Origin: Aeromicrobium sp. Sec7.5
GTDB taxonomy: Bacteria; Actinomycetota; Actinomycetes; Propionibacteriales; Nocardioidaceae
NCBI RefSeq assembly: GCF_036867135.1
Contig: NZ_JBAJIJ010000001.1
Coordinates: 1,922,001 to 1,986,000 of the forward strand
Length of the DNA stretch: 64,000 nt
Reading direction: 5' to 3'
The position numbers and the translations under genes were made by a program. Shown here one piece after another: positions 46,788-54,313 of the stretch; position 1 is the stretch's first letter, and every line of letters begins with the position of its first letter. Below the pieces are notes generated by a model that saw only the letters and a program-made list of their open reading frames with translations, did not search any database and had not been told where the DNA came from.

Positions 46788-46828
46788 CCACTTCTCCCGC
46801 TGGCTGTCCCCCTACGACTCCGTCGTGG

Positions 46829-46920
46829 GAGGTGCCCCCAGTGCGAGTGCGCTCTGGCGCGCGAGCCTCGAAGCCACCAGAGGTTTCGAGGCTCCTCGCA
46901 GAGCTCGTCACACCTCAACC
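46829..46920. repeat. REP-like palindromic elements between the lyase and ecm genes
   Basis: A degenerate unit (46829-46875, GAGGTGC ... GCGAGCCTCGAAGCC) is followed by an inverted one (46882-46920, GGTTTCGAGGCTC ... CACCTCAACC). Same family as 13194-13291 and 14887-14919. It separates two convergent genes. Confidence 0.7.
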
Positions 46921-46938
46921 AGCGGGATACGGCCTCCC

Positions 46939-48927
46939 TCAGTCGAGGTCGTTGGCCTTGCGGATCTCGTCGACGACGCGATCCATGATGTCGGTGATGC
47001 CGAAGTCCTTCGGCGTGAACACCGCGGCGATCCCGGACTCCTCGAGACGGCGGCCGTCGGAGTCGGGGATGATCCCGCCGACGATGACCGGGACGTTGGT
47101 GAGGCCGGCCTCGGCCAGGCCCTTCTGGACGTCCGGCACGAGCTCCATGTGCGAGCCCGACAGGATCGACAGCCCGACGACGTCGACGTCCTCGGCCACG
47201 GCGGCTGCGACGATCTGGGACGGCGTCAGGCGGATGCCCTGGTAGATGACCTCGAAGCCCGCGTCGCGCGCGCGCACCGCGACCTGCTCGGCACCGTTGG
47301 AGTGACCGTCCAGGCCCGGCTTGCCGACGAGGAAGCGCAGGCGCCCGCCCAGCTGCTCACCGGTGGCGGCGACCTTCTCGCGGACGGCCGTGAGCTCGGC
47401 TCCGGCCTCGGCCACGCCGACGACACCCGAGACCCCCGTGGGGGCCCGGTACTCGCCGAACACGCCGCGCAGCGTGTGCGCCCACTCCCCCACGGTGGCG
47501 CCGGCGCGCACCGCGGCGAGCGTGGCCTCCATGAGGTTGGTCGTGGTCTTGGCCTCGGTGGCGACCCGCTCGAGGGCCTCCTCGACCGCAGCACGGTCCT
47601 GCTCGCTGCGCCACTGCTGGACGTCGGCGATCGCGTTCGCCTCGGCCTTCGGGTCCGACGCCATGATGGCACCGTCGAGATCGGCGGTCAGGGGCGACGG
47701 CTCGGTCTCGGTGTACGAATTGACGCCGACGACCTTGAGCTCGCCCGCCTCGATGCGCGAGCGACGCTCGGCGTGCGACGACACGAGGGCCTGCTTCATG
47801 TAGCCGGTCTCGACCGCGGCGACGGCACCGCCCATGGCCTGGACTCGGTCGATCTCGGCCTTGGCGCCCTCGACGAGGTCGGCGACCTTGGCCTCGATGA
47901 CGTGGCTGCCCTCGAAGATGTCGTCGTACTCCAGCAGGTCGGACTCGAAGGCCAGGACCTGCTGCAGCCGCAGCGACCACTGCTGGTCCCACGGGCGCGG
48001 CAGACCGAGGGCCTCGTTCCAGGCCGGCAGCTGCACCGCGCGGGCGCGGGCGTTCTTGCTGAGCGTGACGCCCAGCATCTCCAGCACGATGCGCTGGACG
48101 TTGTTCTCGGGCTGGGCCTCGGTCAGGCCGAGCGAGTTGACCTGCACGCCGTAGCGGAAGCGCCGCATCTTGGGATCGGTCACGCCGTAGCGGTCGCGGG
48201 TGATCTCCTCCCAGAGCTGGCCGAAGGCGCGCATCTTGCACGTCTCCTCGATGAACCGCACCCCGGCGTTGACGAAGAAGGAGATGCGGCCGACGACCTT
48301 CTCGAAGTCGGCCTCGTCGACCTGGCCGGAGTCCTTGACCGAGTCGAGCACGGCGATCGCGGTGCTCATCGCGAAGGCGAGCTCCTGGACGGGCGTGGCG
48401 CCCGCCTCCTGCAGGTGGTAGCTGCAGATGTTGAGCGGGTTCCACTTCGGGATGTTGTTGACCGTGTACGCGATCATGTCGGTCGTGAGCCGCAGGGAGG
48501 CCTCGGGCGGGAACACGTAGGTCCCGCGCGACAGGTACTCCTTGATGATGTCGTTCTGCGTCGTGCCGGCCAGGCTCTCGGGCGGGGCGCCCTGCTCCTC
48601 GGCGGCCACCTGGTACATGGCGAGCAGCCACATCGCGGTGGCGTTGATCGTCATGGAGGTGTTCATCTCCTCCAGGGGGATGTCCTGGAAGAGACGGCGC
48701 ATCGAGCCCAGGTGCGGAATCGGGACGCCGACCTTGCCGACCTCGCCGCGGCTGAGCTCGTGATCGGGGTCGTAGCCCGTCTGCGTCGGCAGGTCGAAGG
48801 CGACCGAGAGGCCGGTCTGTCCCTTCGCGAGGTTCTTGCGGTACAGCGCGTTCGACTCGGCCGCGGAGCTGTGGCCAGCGTACGTCCGCATCACCCAGGG
48901 CTTGTCCGGAACGATCTTGTCAGGCAT
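46939..48927 (-). CDS. ecm: Ethylmalonyl-CoA mutase (MeaA-type, B12-dependent)
   Basis: 662 residues in one chain: a TIM-barrel acyl-CoA mutase domain (PWVMRTYAGHSSAAESNALYR, LSVAFDLPTQTGYDPDH, MNTSMTINATAMWLLAMY) followed by a C-terminal cobalamin domain with GLDGHSNGAEQVAVRARDAGFEV (the DxHxxG-like lower-ligand motif, GLDGHSNG) and GLSILSGSH. Both sequence and size follow the MeaA/Ecm clade rather than methylmalonyl-CoA mutase, whose catalytic subunit is longer and starts differently. It isomerises (2R)-ethylmalonyl-CoA to (2S)-methylsuccinyl-CoA. It needs adenosylcobalamin (adenosyltransferase at 51234) and probably MeaB. A perfect TTACC-GCGC-GGTAA palindrome sits 10 bp upstream. Confidence 0.95.
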   Translation of the reverse strand: MPDKIVPDKPWVMRTYAGHSSAAESNALYRKNLAKGQTGLSVAFDLPTQTGYDPDHELSRGEVGKVGVPIPHLGSMRRLFQDIPLEEMNTSMTINATAMWLLAMYQVAAEEQGAPPESLAGTTQNDIIKEYLSRGTYVFPPEASLRLTTDMIAYTVNNIPKWNPLNICSYHLQEAGATPVQELAFAMSTAIAVLDSVKDSGQVDEADFEKVVGRISFFVNAGVRFIEETCKMRAFGQLWEEITRDRYGVTDPKMRRFRYGVQVNSLGLTEAQPENNVQRIVLEMLGVTLSKNARARAVQLPAWNEALGLPRPWDQQWSLRLQQVLAFESDLLEYDDIFEGSHVIEAKVADLVEGAKAEIDRVQAMGGAVAAVETGYMKQALVSSHAERRSRIEAGELKVVGVNSYTETEPSPLTADLDGAIMASDPKAEANAIADVQQWRSEQDRAAVEEALERVATEAKTTTNLMEATLAAVRAGATVGEWAHTLRGVFGEYRAPTGVSGVVGVAEAGAELTAVREKVAATGEQLGGRLRFLVGKPGLDGHSNGAEQVAVRARDAGFEVIYQGIRLTPSQIVAAAVAEDVDVVGLSILSGSHMELVPDVQKGLAEAGLTNVPVIVGGIIPDSDGRRLEESGIAAVFTPKDFGITDIMDRVVDEIRKANDLD

Positions 48928-48936
48928 GGGGGCAGA

Positions 48937-48950
48937 TTACCGCGCGGTAA
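48937..48950. promoter_or_regulatory. Perfect TTACCGCGCGGTAA palindrome upstream of ecm
   Basis: A perfect 14-bp palindrome 10 bp before the ecm start, sharing TTACC-N4-GGTAA with the thiolase and ccr upstream regions. Confidence 0.65.
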
Positions 48951-49039
48951 ACCGGAGGGACACCGCACGAGCGTGATGCGAGTCACCCGGGGGCACTGCC
49001 GGCGTCTCACATCGACCTCCCGTCGACTGCGAGGAAGAC

Positions 49040-49093
49040 GTAACAGGACGCGTCCTCGCCGCGACGCCGGCGGTAACGGGACGCTCCTAGCGT
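49040..49093 (+). promoter_or_regulatory. Direct repeats and -10-like element upstream of the nnaR transcript
   Basis: GTAACAGGACGCGTCC (49040-49055) and GTAACGGGACGCTCC (49073-49087) recur 33 bp apart, about three helical turns. A TAGCGT (49088-49093) could be a -10 element, putting the second repeat over the -35 region. GTAAC is a GlnR half-site type sequence, so GlnR or NnaR control is possible. Confidence 0.45.
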
Positions 49094-49143
49094 CGAGGCC
49101 GTCGCCGTCCGACCGCCGGTCGGTACGTCCAAGGAGGAGCCCG

Positions 49144-49254
49144 ATGACCCGCACGTCGCGCGAGGCCGGCCGCCCGCTCCCCTATCCTCGGGGGACGTTC
49201 GGCGCGCGGCAGACGCGCCCCATCGAGGACATCGTGGAGGTGCGACCGCGGTGA
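49144..49254 (+). CDS. 36-residue ORF translationally coupled to nnaR
   Basis: MTRTSREAGRPLPYPRGTFG is followed by ARQTRPIEDIVEVRPR and a TGA that overlaps the nnaR GTG (GTGA). A strong ribosome site (AAGGAGGAGC) precedes the ATG, whereas nnaR itself has only GGAGGTGCGACCGCG upstream, inside this ORF. It is probably translated, either as a small basic protein or as a leader that couples nnaR translation. No homologue is recognised. Confidence 0.6.
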   Translation: MTRTSREAGRPLPYPRGTFGARQTRPIEDIVEVRPR

Positions 49255-50438
49255 ACCCCACCGGAAGCCGTGGCGGCACGCCGAGCGGGATGGTGCTGAC
49301 CGGCACCCGCATCCTCGTCACGGCGCAGCGCCGGGCCGCCGACCTCGCGATCGCCCTCGCGCGCCGAGGCGCCGAGGTCGACGTGGCAGCCACCCTGGGT
49401 GTGCAGTCCCACTTCGACGAGGAGACCCTGCTCGCCCGCACACGAGCCGTCATCGCCAGCCCCCCGGACCTCGTGGTCATCACGACGGGCATCGGCTTTC
49501 GCGGGTGGTGGGAGACCGCGGAGGCCGCTGACCTCACCGAGGACCTTCACGCGGCCCTCGCGCAGGTGCGGCTGGTCGCCCGCGGCCCGAAGGCCCGGGG
49601 CGCGCTGCAGACGGTGGGCCTGATCGCCGACTGGGTGGCCGAGTCGGAGACGTCCGCGGAGATCGGCGAGTTCCTCCGAGCTGAAGGCGTCCAGGGGGCT
49701 CGCATCGTGATCCAGCACCACGGCGCCGGCGACGACGGGCTCGAGGACGTCCTGGTCGAGGGTGGCGCGCAGGTCACGAGCCTCGTGATCTACCGCTGGG
49801 GTCCGCCGCCCGAGCCCGCCGCGGTCGAGCGCGCGGTGCGTGACACCGCGAGCGGCGCGTACGACGCCGTCGCCTTCACCTCCGCGCCCGGCGCGTCCGC
49901 CTGGCTCTCAGCCGTCAGAGAGCACGGGGCGAAGGACGCGACCCTCGCGCTCCACCGCGCGGGCCGACTGTCGCTGGCAGCGGTCGGTCCAGTCACGGCC
50001 GAGCCGCTCCTGCGGGCCGGGTTCATCCCGCTGGTGCCCGATCGCGGCAGGCTGGGCGCCCTGGTGCGCGCCATGATCGTCCACCTGGGCCATGAGGGCG
50101 GCGGTATCCCCACGCCCGCGGGCCGCCTCCGGGTGCACGCGGCGTCCGTCACGATCGACCACGAGCTCGTCCCGCTCTCCCCCACCGGGGTGTGCGTCCT
50201 GCGTCGCCTCTGCGCGGATCCCGGTGCCGTCGTCTCGCGCGGTGAGATCTTGACCGCCCTCCCGGGCGAGTCCACGGACCCCCACAACGCCGAGGTCGCG
50301 ATCGCCCGCGTGCGTGACGCGATCGGCCCCGGCGCCCCGATCCGTACCGTCGTCAAGCGGGGGTACCGGCTCGACGTCCTCGACACGAGGCTCGATTCTG
50401 GTCCCGGTTCCGGGCTCGATCCGGGGGTGACCCGATGA
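49251..50438 (+). CDS. nnaR: NnaR: HemD-like domain fused to OmpR-type DNA-binding domain
   Basis: 395 residues. Residues 15-280 follow the uroporphyrinogen-III synthase (HemD) fold (LTGTRILVTAQRRAADLAIALARRGAEV, LVVITTGIGFRGWWE, AVAFTSAPGASAWLSAVREHG). Residues 300-380 are a winged-helix domain of the response-regulator type (LSPTGVCVLRRLCADPGAVVSRGEILTAL, AIARVRDAIGPGAPIRTVVKRGYRL). This fusion is NnaR of Streptomyces and Mycobacterium, a co-activator with GlnR of nitrate/nitrite assimilation genes, and this one lies beside them. Whether the HemD half still makes uroporphyrinogen III or only senses a tetrapyrrole is open. The next gene overlaps by 4 bp. Confidence 0.9.
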   Translation: MNPTGSRGGTPSGMVLTGTRILVTAQRRAADLAIALARRGAEVDVAATLGVQSHFDEETLLARTRAVIASPPDLVVITTGIGFRGWWETAEAADLTEDLHAALAQVRLVARGPKARGALQTVGLIADWVAESETSAEIGEFLRAEGVQGARIVIQHHGAGDDGLEDVLVEGGAQVTSLVIYRWGPPPEPAAVERAVRDTASGAYDAVAFTSAPGASAWLSAVREHGAKDATLALHRAGRLSLAAVGPVTAEPLLRAGFIPLVPDRGRLGALVRAMIVHLGHEGGGIPTPAGRLRVHAASVTIDHELVPLSPTGVCVLRRLCADPGAVVSRGEILTALPGESTDPHNAEVAIARVRDAIGPGAPIRTVVKRGYRLDVLDTRLDSGPGSGLDPGVTR

Positions 50439-51163
50439 ACCCGGCCCTGGTCCTGTGCAGCCACGGAACCGCTGACCCCGCCGGCCAGGAGGTGATCCGT
50501 CGCGTCGCGGCGGCCGTCCGGCGGGCGGCCCACCCGTTCGAGGTCCACGAATCCGTCGTCGACGTCGAGGACCACCGGCTCGGCGGCGTGCTGGCCGACC
50601 TCCGCCGCCCCGCCGTGGTCGTCCCGCTGCTCCTCTCCGGCGGCTTCCACCTCCACCACGACATCACCGAGGCCGTCGCCGACCACCCGGCCGCCGTCGT
50701 GGCGCGGCCACTCGGCCCGGAACCGGCGCTCGCCGCTCTCGGAGCACGCCGTCTGCACGACATCGGCGCCACGCACGACGACGTCGTCGTGCTCGCCGGC
50801 TCGGGCTCGAGCGACCCGCGGGCCCTGCAGGACGTCGACTCCGCCGCGGCGCTCCTGCGGGCCCACTGGGGCGGAACGGTCCGGGTCGGACACCTCGGGC
50901 GCTTCGGCACCCCCGCGGCCGAGGTCGTCGCTGCGGCCCGCCAGGACGGCGCCCGACGCATCGTGGTCGCGTCCTACCTGCTCGCGCCCGGGTACTTCCA
51001 GAACACCCTGCTGGCCGTGGGAGCCGATCTCGTCACGGCGCCCCTGCTCAGCGCCTCGCCCGACCACGAGGTCGTCGACCTGGTGGTCCGGCGCTTCGAG
51101 CGGGCCGCACGCACCCTGAGCTGGGAACCCCCTTCGACGTTCGACAGCGCCGCGACGGGTTGA
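50435..51163 (+). CDS. Sirohydrochlorin chelatase family protein (CbiX/SirB)
   Basis: 242 residues. The N-terminal SHGT motif (ALVLCSHGTADPAG) and GGFHLHHDITEAV supply the metal-binding histidines. The second half (VVVLAGSGSSDPRALQDV, IVVASYLLAPGYFQNTLL) repeats the fold, as in two-domain CbiX-type chelatases. With nirB and NnaR nearby it most likely inserts Fe2+ into sirohydrochlorin to make siroheme for nitrite reductase; cobalt insertion for B12 is the alternative. It is translationally coupled to nnaR (ATGA overlap). Confidence 0.88.
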   Translation: MNPALVLCSHGTADPAGQEVIRRVAAAVRRAAHPFEVHESVVDVEDHRLGGVLADLRRPAVVVPLLLSGGFHLHHDITEAVADHPAAVVARPLGPEPALAALGARRLHDIGATHDDVVVLAGSGSSDPRALQDVDSAAALLRAHWGGTVRVGHLGRFGTPAAEVVAAARQDGARRIVVASYLLAPGYFQNTLLAVGADLVTAPLLSASPDHEVVDLVVRRFERAARTLSWEPPSTFDSAATG

Positions 51164-51233
51164 CGACCGTGTCCGCCACCGGCGGCCACCACTGAGCTTT
51201 CTCCCGACCCGGCCCCGCGGCTACTGTCACGAC

Positions 51234-51818
51234 ATGGTCAACCTCACTCGGATATACACGCGCACCGGCGACGACGGCACGACCGCACTGGTCGACATGA
51301 GCCGCACCTCCAAGAACGACCTGCGGCTCGTGGCCTACGCCGATGTCGACGAGGCCAACAGCCAGATCGGGGTGGTGCAGTCGCTCGGCGAGCTGCCCGA
51401 CGACGTCGCGACGGTCCTGACCCACGTGCAGAACGACCTCTTCGACGTGGGCGCCGACCTGGGCGCGCCGATCGTGGCGAACCCCGAGTACCCCCAGCTG
51501 CGCGTCGAGCCCGACTACGTCGAGCGGCTCGAGCAGTGGTGCGACACCTACAACGAGCAGGTCGAGAAGCTGCGCTCGTTCATCCTTCCCGGAGGCACCC
51601 GCGCGGCCGCCCAGCTGCACGTCGCCCGCACCGTGACGCGTCGCGCCGAACGTGCGGCGTGGGCCGCGATCGACGAGCACGGCGAGACCATGAACCCGCT
51701 CACCGCGAAGTACCTGAACCGGCTGAGCGACCTGCTGTTCATCCTGGGCCGTGTGGCCAACCACGCGGCGGGCACGGGCGACGTCCTGTGGGTGCCCGGC
51801 GGCGAGCGCCAGGCCTAG
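51234..51818 (+). CDS. Cob(I)yrinic acid a,c-diamide adenosyltransferase, PduO type
   Basis: 194 residues. The ATP-binding N-terminus TRIYTRTGDDGTTALVD with TSKNDLRLVAYADVDEANSQIG and the C-terminal helix NRLSDLLFILGRVAN are characteristic of PduO-type enzymes. It transfers the adenosyl group to cob(I)alamin, giving the coenzyme for Ecm (46939-48927) and other mutases, and in some cases hands it over directly. In other actinobacteria this gene often lies near atpC and DUF2550. Here the nitrate genes lie between them. Confidence 0.95.
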   Translation: MVNLTRIYTRTGDDGTTALVDMSRTSKNDLRLVAYADVDEANSQIGVVQSLGELPDDVATVLTHVQNDLFDVGADLGAPIVANPEYPQLRVEPDYVERLEQWCDTYNEQVEKLRSFILPGGTRAAAQLHVARTVTRRAERAAWAAIDEHGETMNPLTAKYLNRLSDLLFILGRVANHAAGTGDVLWVPGGERQA

Positions 51819-51822
51819 GCCC

Positions 51823-52071
51823 TCACTCCGGCTGCGCCGCGCGTCTGGCCAGGACGCGCCCCACGGCCTCGATCGCGTCGACGAGACTCGCGCCGCGACC
51901 GACCGCGACGCCCACCAGGAACGTCGTGAGCGGCGCCGCAGGACGCACGACCGCATGCGCGGCGTCGCCCGCGAGGTCGAGCACGGCCTCGACGTCGACC
52001 TCGAGGTCCAGGCCGAGCTCGCGCCCCACGTCGGCGGCCCAGGACGCGAGCACCGTGGCCTGGTCGGTCAC
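51823..52071 (-). CDS. Small DUF6457-like protein next to mobA
   Basis: 82 residues, all-helical (ATVLASWAADVGRELGLDLEVDVEAVLDLAGDAAHAVVRPAAPLTTFLVGVAVGRGAS...). It resembles the DUF6457 domain that is found beside or fused to molybdenum cofactor guanylyltransferases. The GTG start overlaps the mobA stop by 4 bp, so a role in molybdopterin nucleotide transfer or as a MobA partner is likely. It converges on the adenosyltransferase gene with a 4-bp gap. Confidence 0.75.
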   Translation of the reverse strand: MTDQATVLASWAADVGRELGLDLEVDVEAVLDLAGDAAHAVVRPAAPLTTFLVGVAVGRGASLVDAIEAVGRVLARRAAQPE

Positions 52072-52613
52072 AGCTCGATCCCGAACCGGGCGGCGTCCTC
52101 GCGGCGGTCGACGTCACTGACGTCGACCTGGACCTCCCGCACGTCCAGGCCCTCGACGAGCTCCTGCATGCTTCTTCCCTCCTGCGCGCCGCGCTGCGCG
52201 CGCGCCTTCAGCTCGGGACCGGGGTACAGCGCCAGCAGGTGCTGGCGTCGCCCGGTCGTGTCGATCGCCACCGCAGGCCCACCGAGCACACGGAGCTGCG
52301 CGAACGCCGCCACGATCTCGGGCACGTCGCTCGCGAGGACCGCCACCAGCGGAGCCGGGTCGACCAGCGTCGCGAGCCCAGACGCCACCGCCGCGGCCGG
52401 ACCTGCTCCGGGCGGGTCCTCGACCGTGTGAAGCGTCCCGTCGACCGGCGGACGGTCACCGACCACCACGACGCGCCGGGCGTCCGTGACGGCCTCCAGT
52501 GCGTGCTCAAGCAGCGTCGAGCCCCGGTGCACCAGCGCGGACTTGTCGATGCCGCCCAGGCGCGAGCCCCGGCCGCCGGCCAGCACGATCGCATCGAAGG
52601 TCGGAGGTGTCAT
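52068..52613 (-). CDS. mobA: Molybdenum cofactor guanylyltransferase MobA
   Basis: 181 residues from ATG 52613 (MTPPTFDAIVLAGGRGSRLGGIDKS), the nucleotide-binding LAGGxxxRxGxxDK motif. Further landmarks are a VVVVGDRPP loop, EDPPGAGPAAAVASGL (GPxxG-type motif) and VAVLASDVPEIV (the D of the metal site). MobA adds GMP to Mo-molybdopterin to make the bis-MGD cofactor needed by NasA (58232-60277). It is divergent from moeA with only 42 bp between, so the two share a promoter region. An ATG at 52625 is an alternative start. Confidence 0.9.
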   Translation of the reverse strand: MTPPTFDAIVLAGGRGSRLGGIDKSALVHRGSTLLEHALEAVTDARRVVVVGDRPPVDGTLHTVEDPPGAGPAAAVASGLATLVDPAPLVAVLASDVPEIVAAFAQLRVLGGPAVAIDTTGRRQHLLALYPGPELKARAQRGAQEGRSMQELVEGLDVREVQVDVSDVDRREDAARFGIEL

Positions 52614-52655
52614 GATGCTGATCATGCCGGACCCGTCACGCACGATCGCACCGTC

Positions 52656-53939
52656 ATGACCCCGGGCACCCCCGACGGGGCGGGTCCGGTGACGCCCACC
52701 AGCTCCTTGGTCGAGGTCGACGAGCACCAGGAGCGGATCCTGCGCGCTGCGGCTCGGCTCGCCTCCGAGCAGGTCGACCTCCGCTCCGCAGCGGGACGCA
52801 CGCTGGCCGCCGACGTCGTGGCCGCCCGCGACGTGCCGACGTTCGACAACTCCGGCATGGACGGCTTCGCGGTGCGGTTCGCCGACGTCCGCGATGCGGC
52901 GCCCGGGCGGCCCGTCGCCCTGGACGTCGTGGCCGACGTGCCTGCCGGTTCCTCGCTCGATCCCGACCTGCTGCCGGGGCAGGCGGTGCGCATCATGACC
53001 GGCGCGGCGATCCCGACGCAGGCCGACACCGTGGTGCCGTTCGAGGACACGCGGGAGGGCCTGGACGCCGGCGTGGAGCGCATCACCGTGCTGTCGGCGC
53101 CGTCCGGGCATGGCCGCCACGTCCGTGGCCGCGGCGAGGACGTCGCCACGGGCGACCTCCTGATGCACGGCGGCACGCGCCTGGGGGCGATGCAGGTCGC
53201 TGCGGCCCTGTCCGCGGGACACGTCACCGTCGAGGTCAGCCGCACCCCTCGCGTCGCGATCCTGTCGACCGGTGACGAGCTCGTCACGGACGGTTCGGAC
53301 CTGGCGCCCGGACAGATCCCGGAGTCGAACGGCCCCATGCTGGCCGAGCTCGCGCGAGCCGCCGACGCCACGGTCGTCGAGCTGGGGTCGACCGGTGACG
53401 ACGACGCGGCGCTGCTTGACCTGATCCGGGAGCTGTCCACGAGGGCCGACGTCATCGTCCTGACGGGCGGGGTCGGCACGGGGGCGCACGACGTAGTGAA
53501 GTCGGCGCTCGGTGGCGCGGGACTCATGGACTTCCTCCGGGTGCGGATGCAGCCCGGCAAGCCGCAGGGCTTCGGCGTCACCGCCTCCGGGCAGCTGCTG
53601 TTCGGGCTGCCCGGCAACCCCGTGAGCGCTGCCGCGTCCTGGGAGGTCTCCGTCAGGCCGGCACTCCTCGCGCTCCAGGGGCGCTCGGGCCCCGCCCACC
53701 GGACGATGCGTCTTCAGGCAGCCACGGGTTGGCCCTCACCGCCGGACCGGCGCCAGTACGTCCCGGTCGTGCTCGACACGACCGACCCGGCCGCCTGGAC
53801 CGTCCGGCCGGCGTCCGCCGGCCACTCCGGGTCCCACCTCGTGGGGTCCCTCGCGCACGCCGACGCCTGGGCCGTGGTTCCCGCCGACATCAGCCGCGTC
53901 GAGGCGGGGATGCTCGTCGAGGTCATGCTCGCCCCCTGA
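52656..53939 (+). CDS. moeA: Molybdopterin molybdenumtransferase MoeA
   Basis: 427 residues. Domain landmarks: VPTFDNSGMDGFAVR (the PxFDxSxMDGYA motif, about 63-77), PGQAVRIMTGAAIPTQADTVV, and the MPT-binding MogA-like domain with ILSTGDELV, PESNGPML, TGGVGTGAHDVVKSAL and MQPGKPQGFG and FGLPGNPVSA. It ligates molybdate to adenylated molybdopterin. Along with mobA it equips the nitrate reductase encoded nearby. It converges on nirD, with 26 bp between. Confidence 0.95.
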   Translation: MTPGTPDGAGPVTPTSSLVEVDEHQERILRAAARLASEQVDLRSAAGRTLAADVVAARDVPTFDNSGMDGFAVRFADVRDAAPGRPVALDVVADVPAGSSLDPDLLPGQAVRIMTGAAIPTQADTVVPFEDTREGLDAGVERITVLSAPSGHGRHVRGRGEDVATGDLLMHGGTRLGAMQVAAALSAGHVTVEVSRTPRVAILSTGDELVTDGSDLAPGQIPESNGPMLAELARAADATVVELGSTGDDDAALLDLIRELSTRADVIVLTGGVGTGAHDVVKSALGGAGLMDFLRVRMQPGKPQGFGVTASGQLLFGLPGNPVSAAASWEVSVRPALLALQGRSGPAHRTMRLQAATGWPSPPDRRQYVPVVLDTTDPAAWTVRPASAGHSGSHLVGSLAHADAWAVVPADISRVEAGMLVEVMLAP

Positions 53940-53965
53940 GCCGTCGGCGTTGGCGGGCCGACACG

Positions 53966-54313
53966 TCACGCGGGAGCGATCTCGACGTGCACCACCCCGT
54001 CACGCACCACGACCGGATGCACGGCCACTCGCACGGTCTCGTCGTCGAGGCACACCCCCGTCCGGAGGTCGAACACCTGCTTGTGCAGGGGCGACGCCAC
54101 GACATCGCGGTCGCCGCGTGTGCCCACGATGCCGCGCGACAGGACCGAGGCACGACCGAACGGATCGTAGTTGTCCAGGGCGAGCACCTCGTCGGCGTAC
54201 GTGCGGAAGACCGCGACGACCTCCCCACCGACCAGGGCCGCGACCCCGCCCTCGGGGTCGATGTCGTCCAGACGGCAGATCGCGACGAGCCGCTGCGTGG
54301 ACGGGGCGGTCAC
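53966..54313 (-). CDS. nirD: Nitrite reductase small subunit NirD
   Basis: 115 residues from GTG 54313, which overlaps the nirB stop by 4 bp. It is a Rieske-like fold (VAICRLDDIDPEGGVAALVGGEVVAVFRT, ALDNYDPFGRASVLSRGIVG, ASPLHKQVFDLRTGVCL). The C-x-H/C-x2-H cluster ligands of true Rieske proteins are absent (NYDPF and SPLHKQ in their place), which is usual for NirD. It works with NirB in NAD(P)H-dependent reduction of nitrite to ammonium. Confidence 0.92.
   Translation of the reverse strand: MTAPSTQRLVAICRLDDIDPEGGVAALVGGEVVAVFRTYADEVLALDNYDPFGRASVLSRGIVGTRGDRDVVASPLHKQVFDLRTGVCLDDETVRVAVHPVVVRDGVVHVEIAPA

Noticed and set aside
46939..48927. Methylmalonyl-CoA mutase
   Set aside because: Length (662), the N-terminal PWVMRTYAGHS and the single-chain layout fit ethylmalonyl-CoA mutase (MeaA/Ecm), and ccr and the other pathway genes are close by.
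46825..49254. An 809-codon + strand frame opposite ecm
   Set aside because: Antisense shadow of ecm with low-complexity composition. Only its last 36 codons, which have their own ribosome site, were kept as a separate small ORF.
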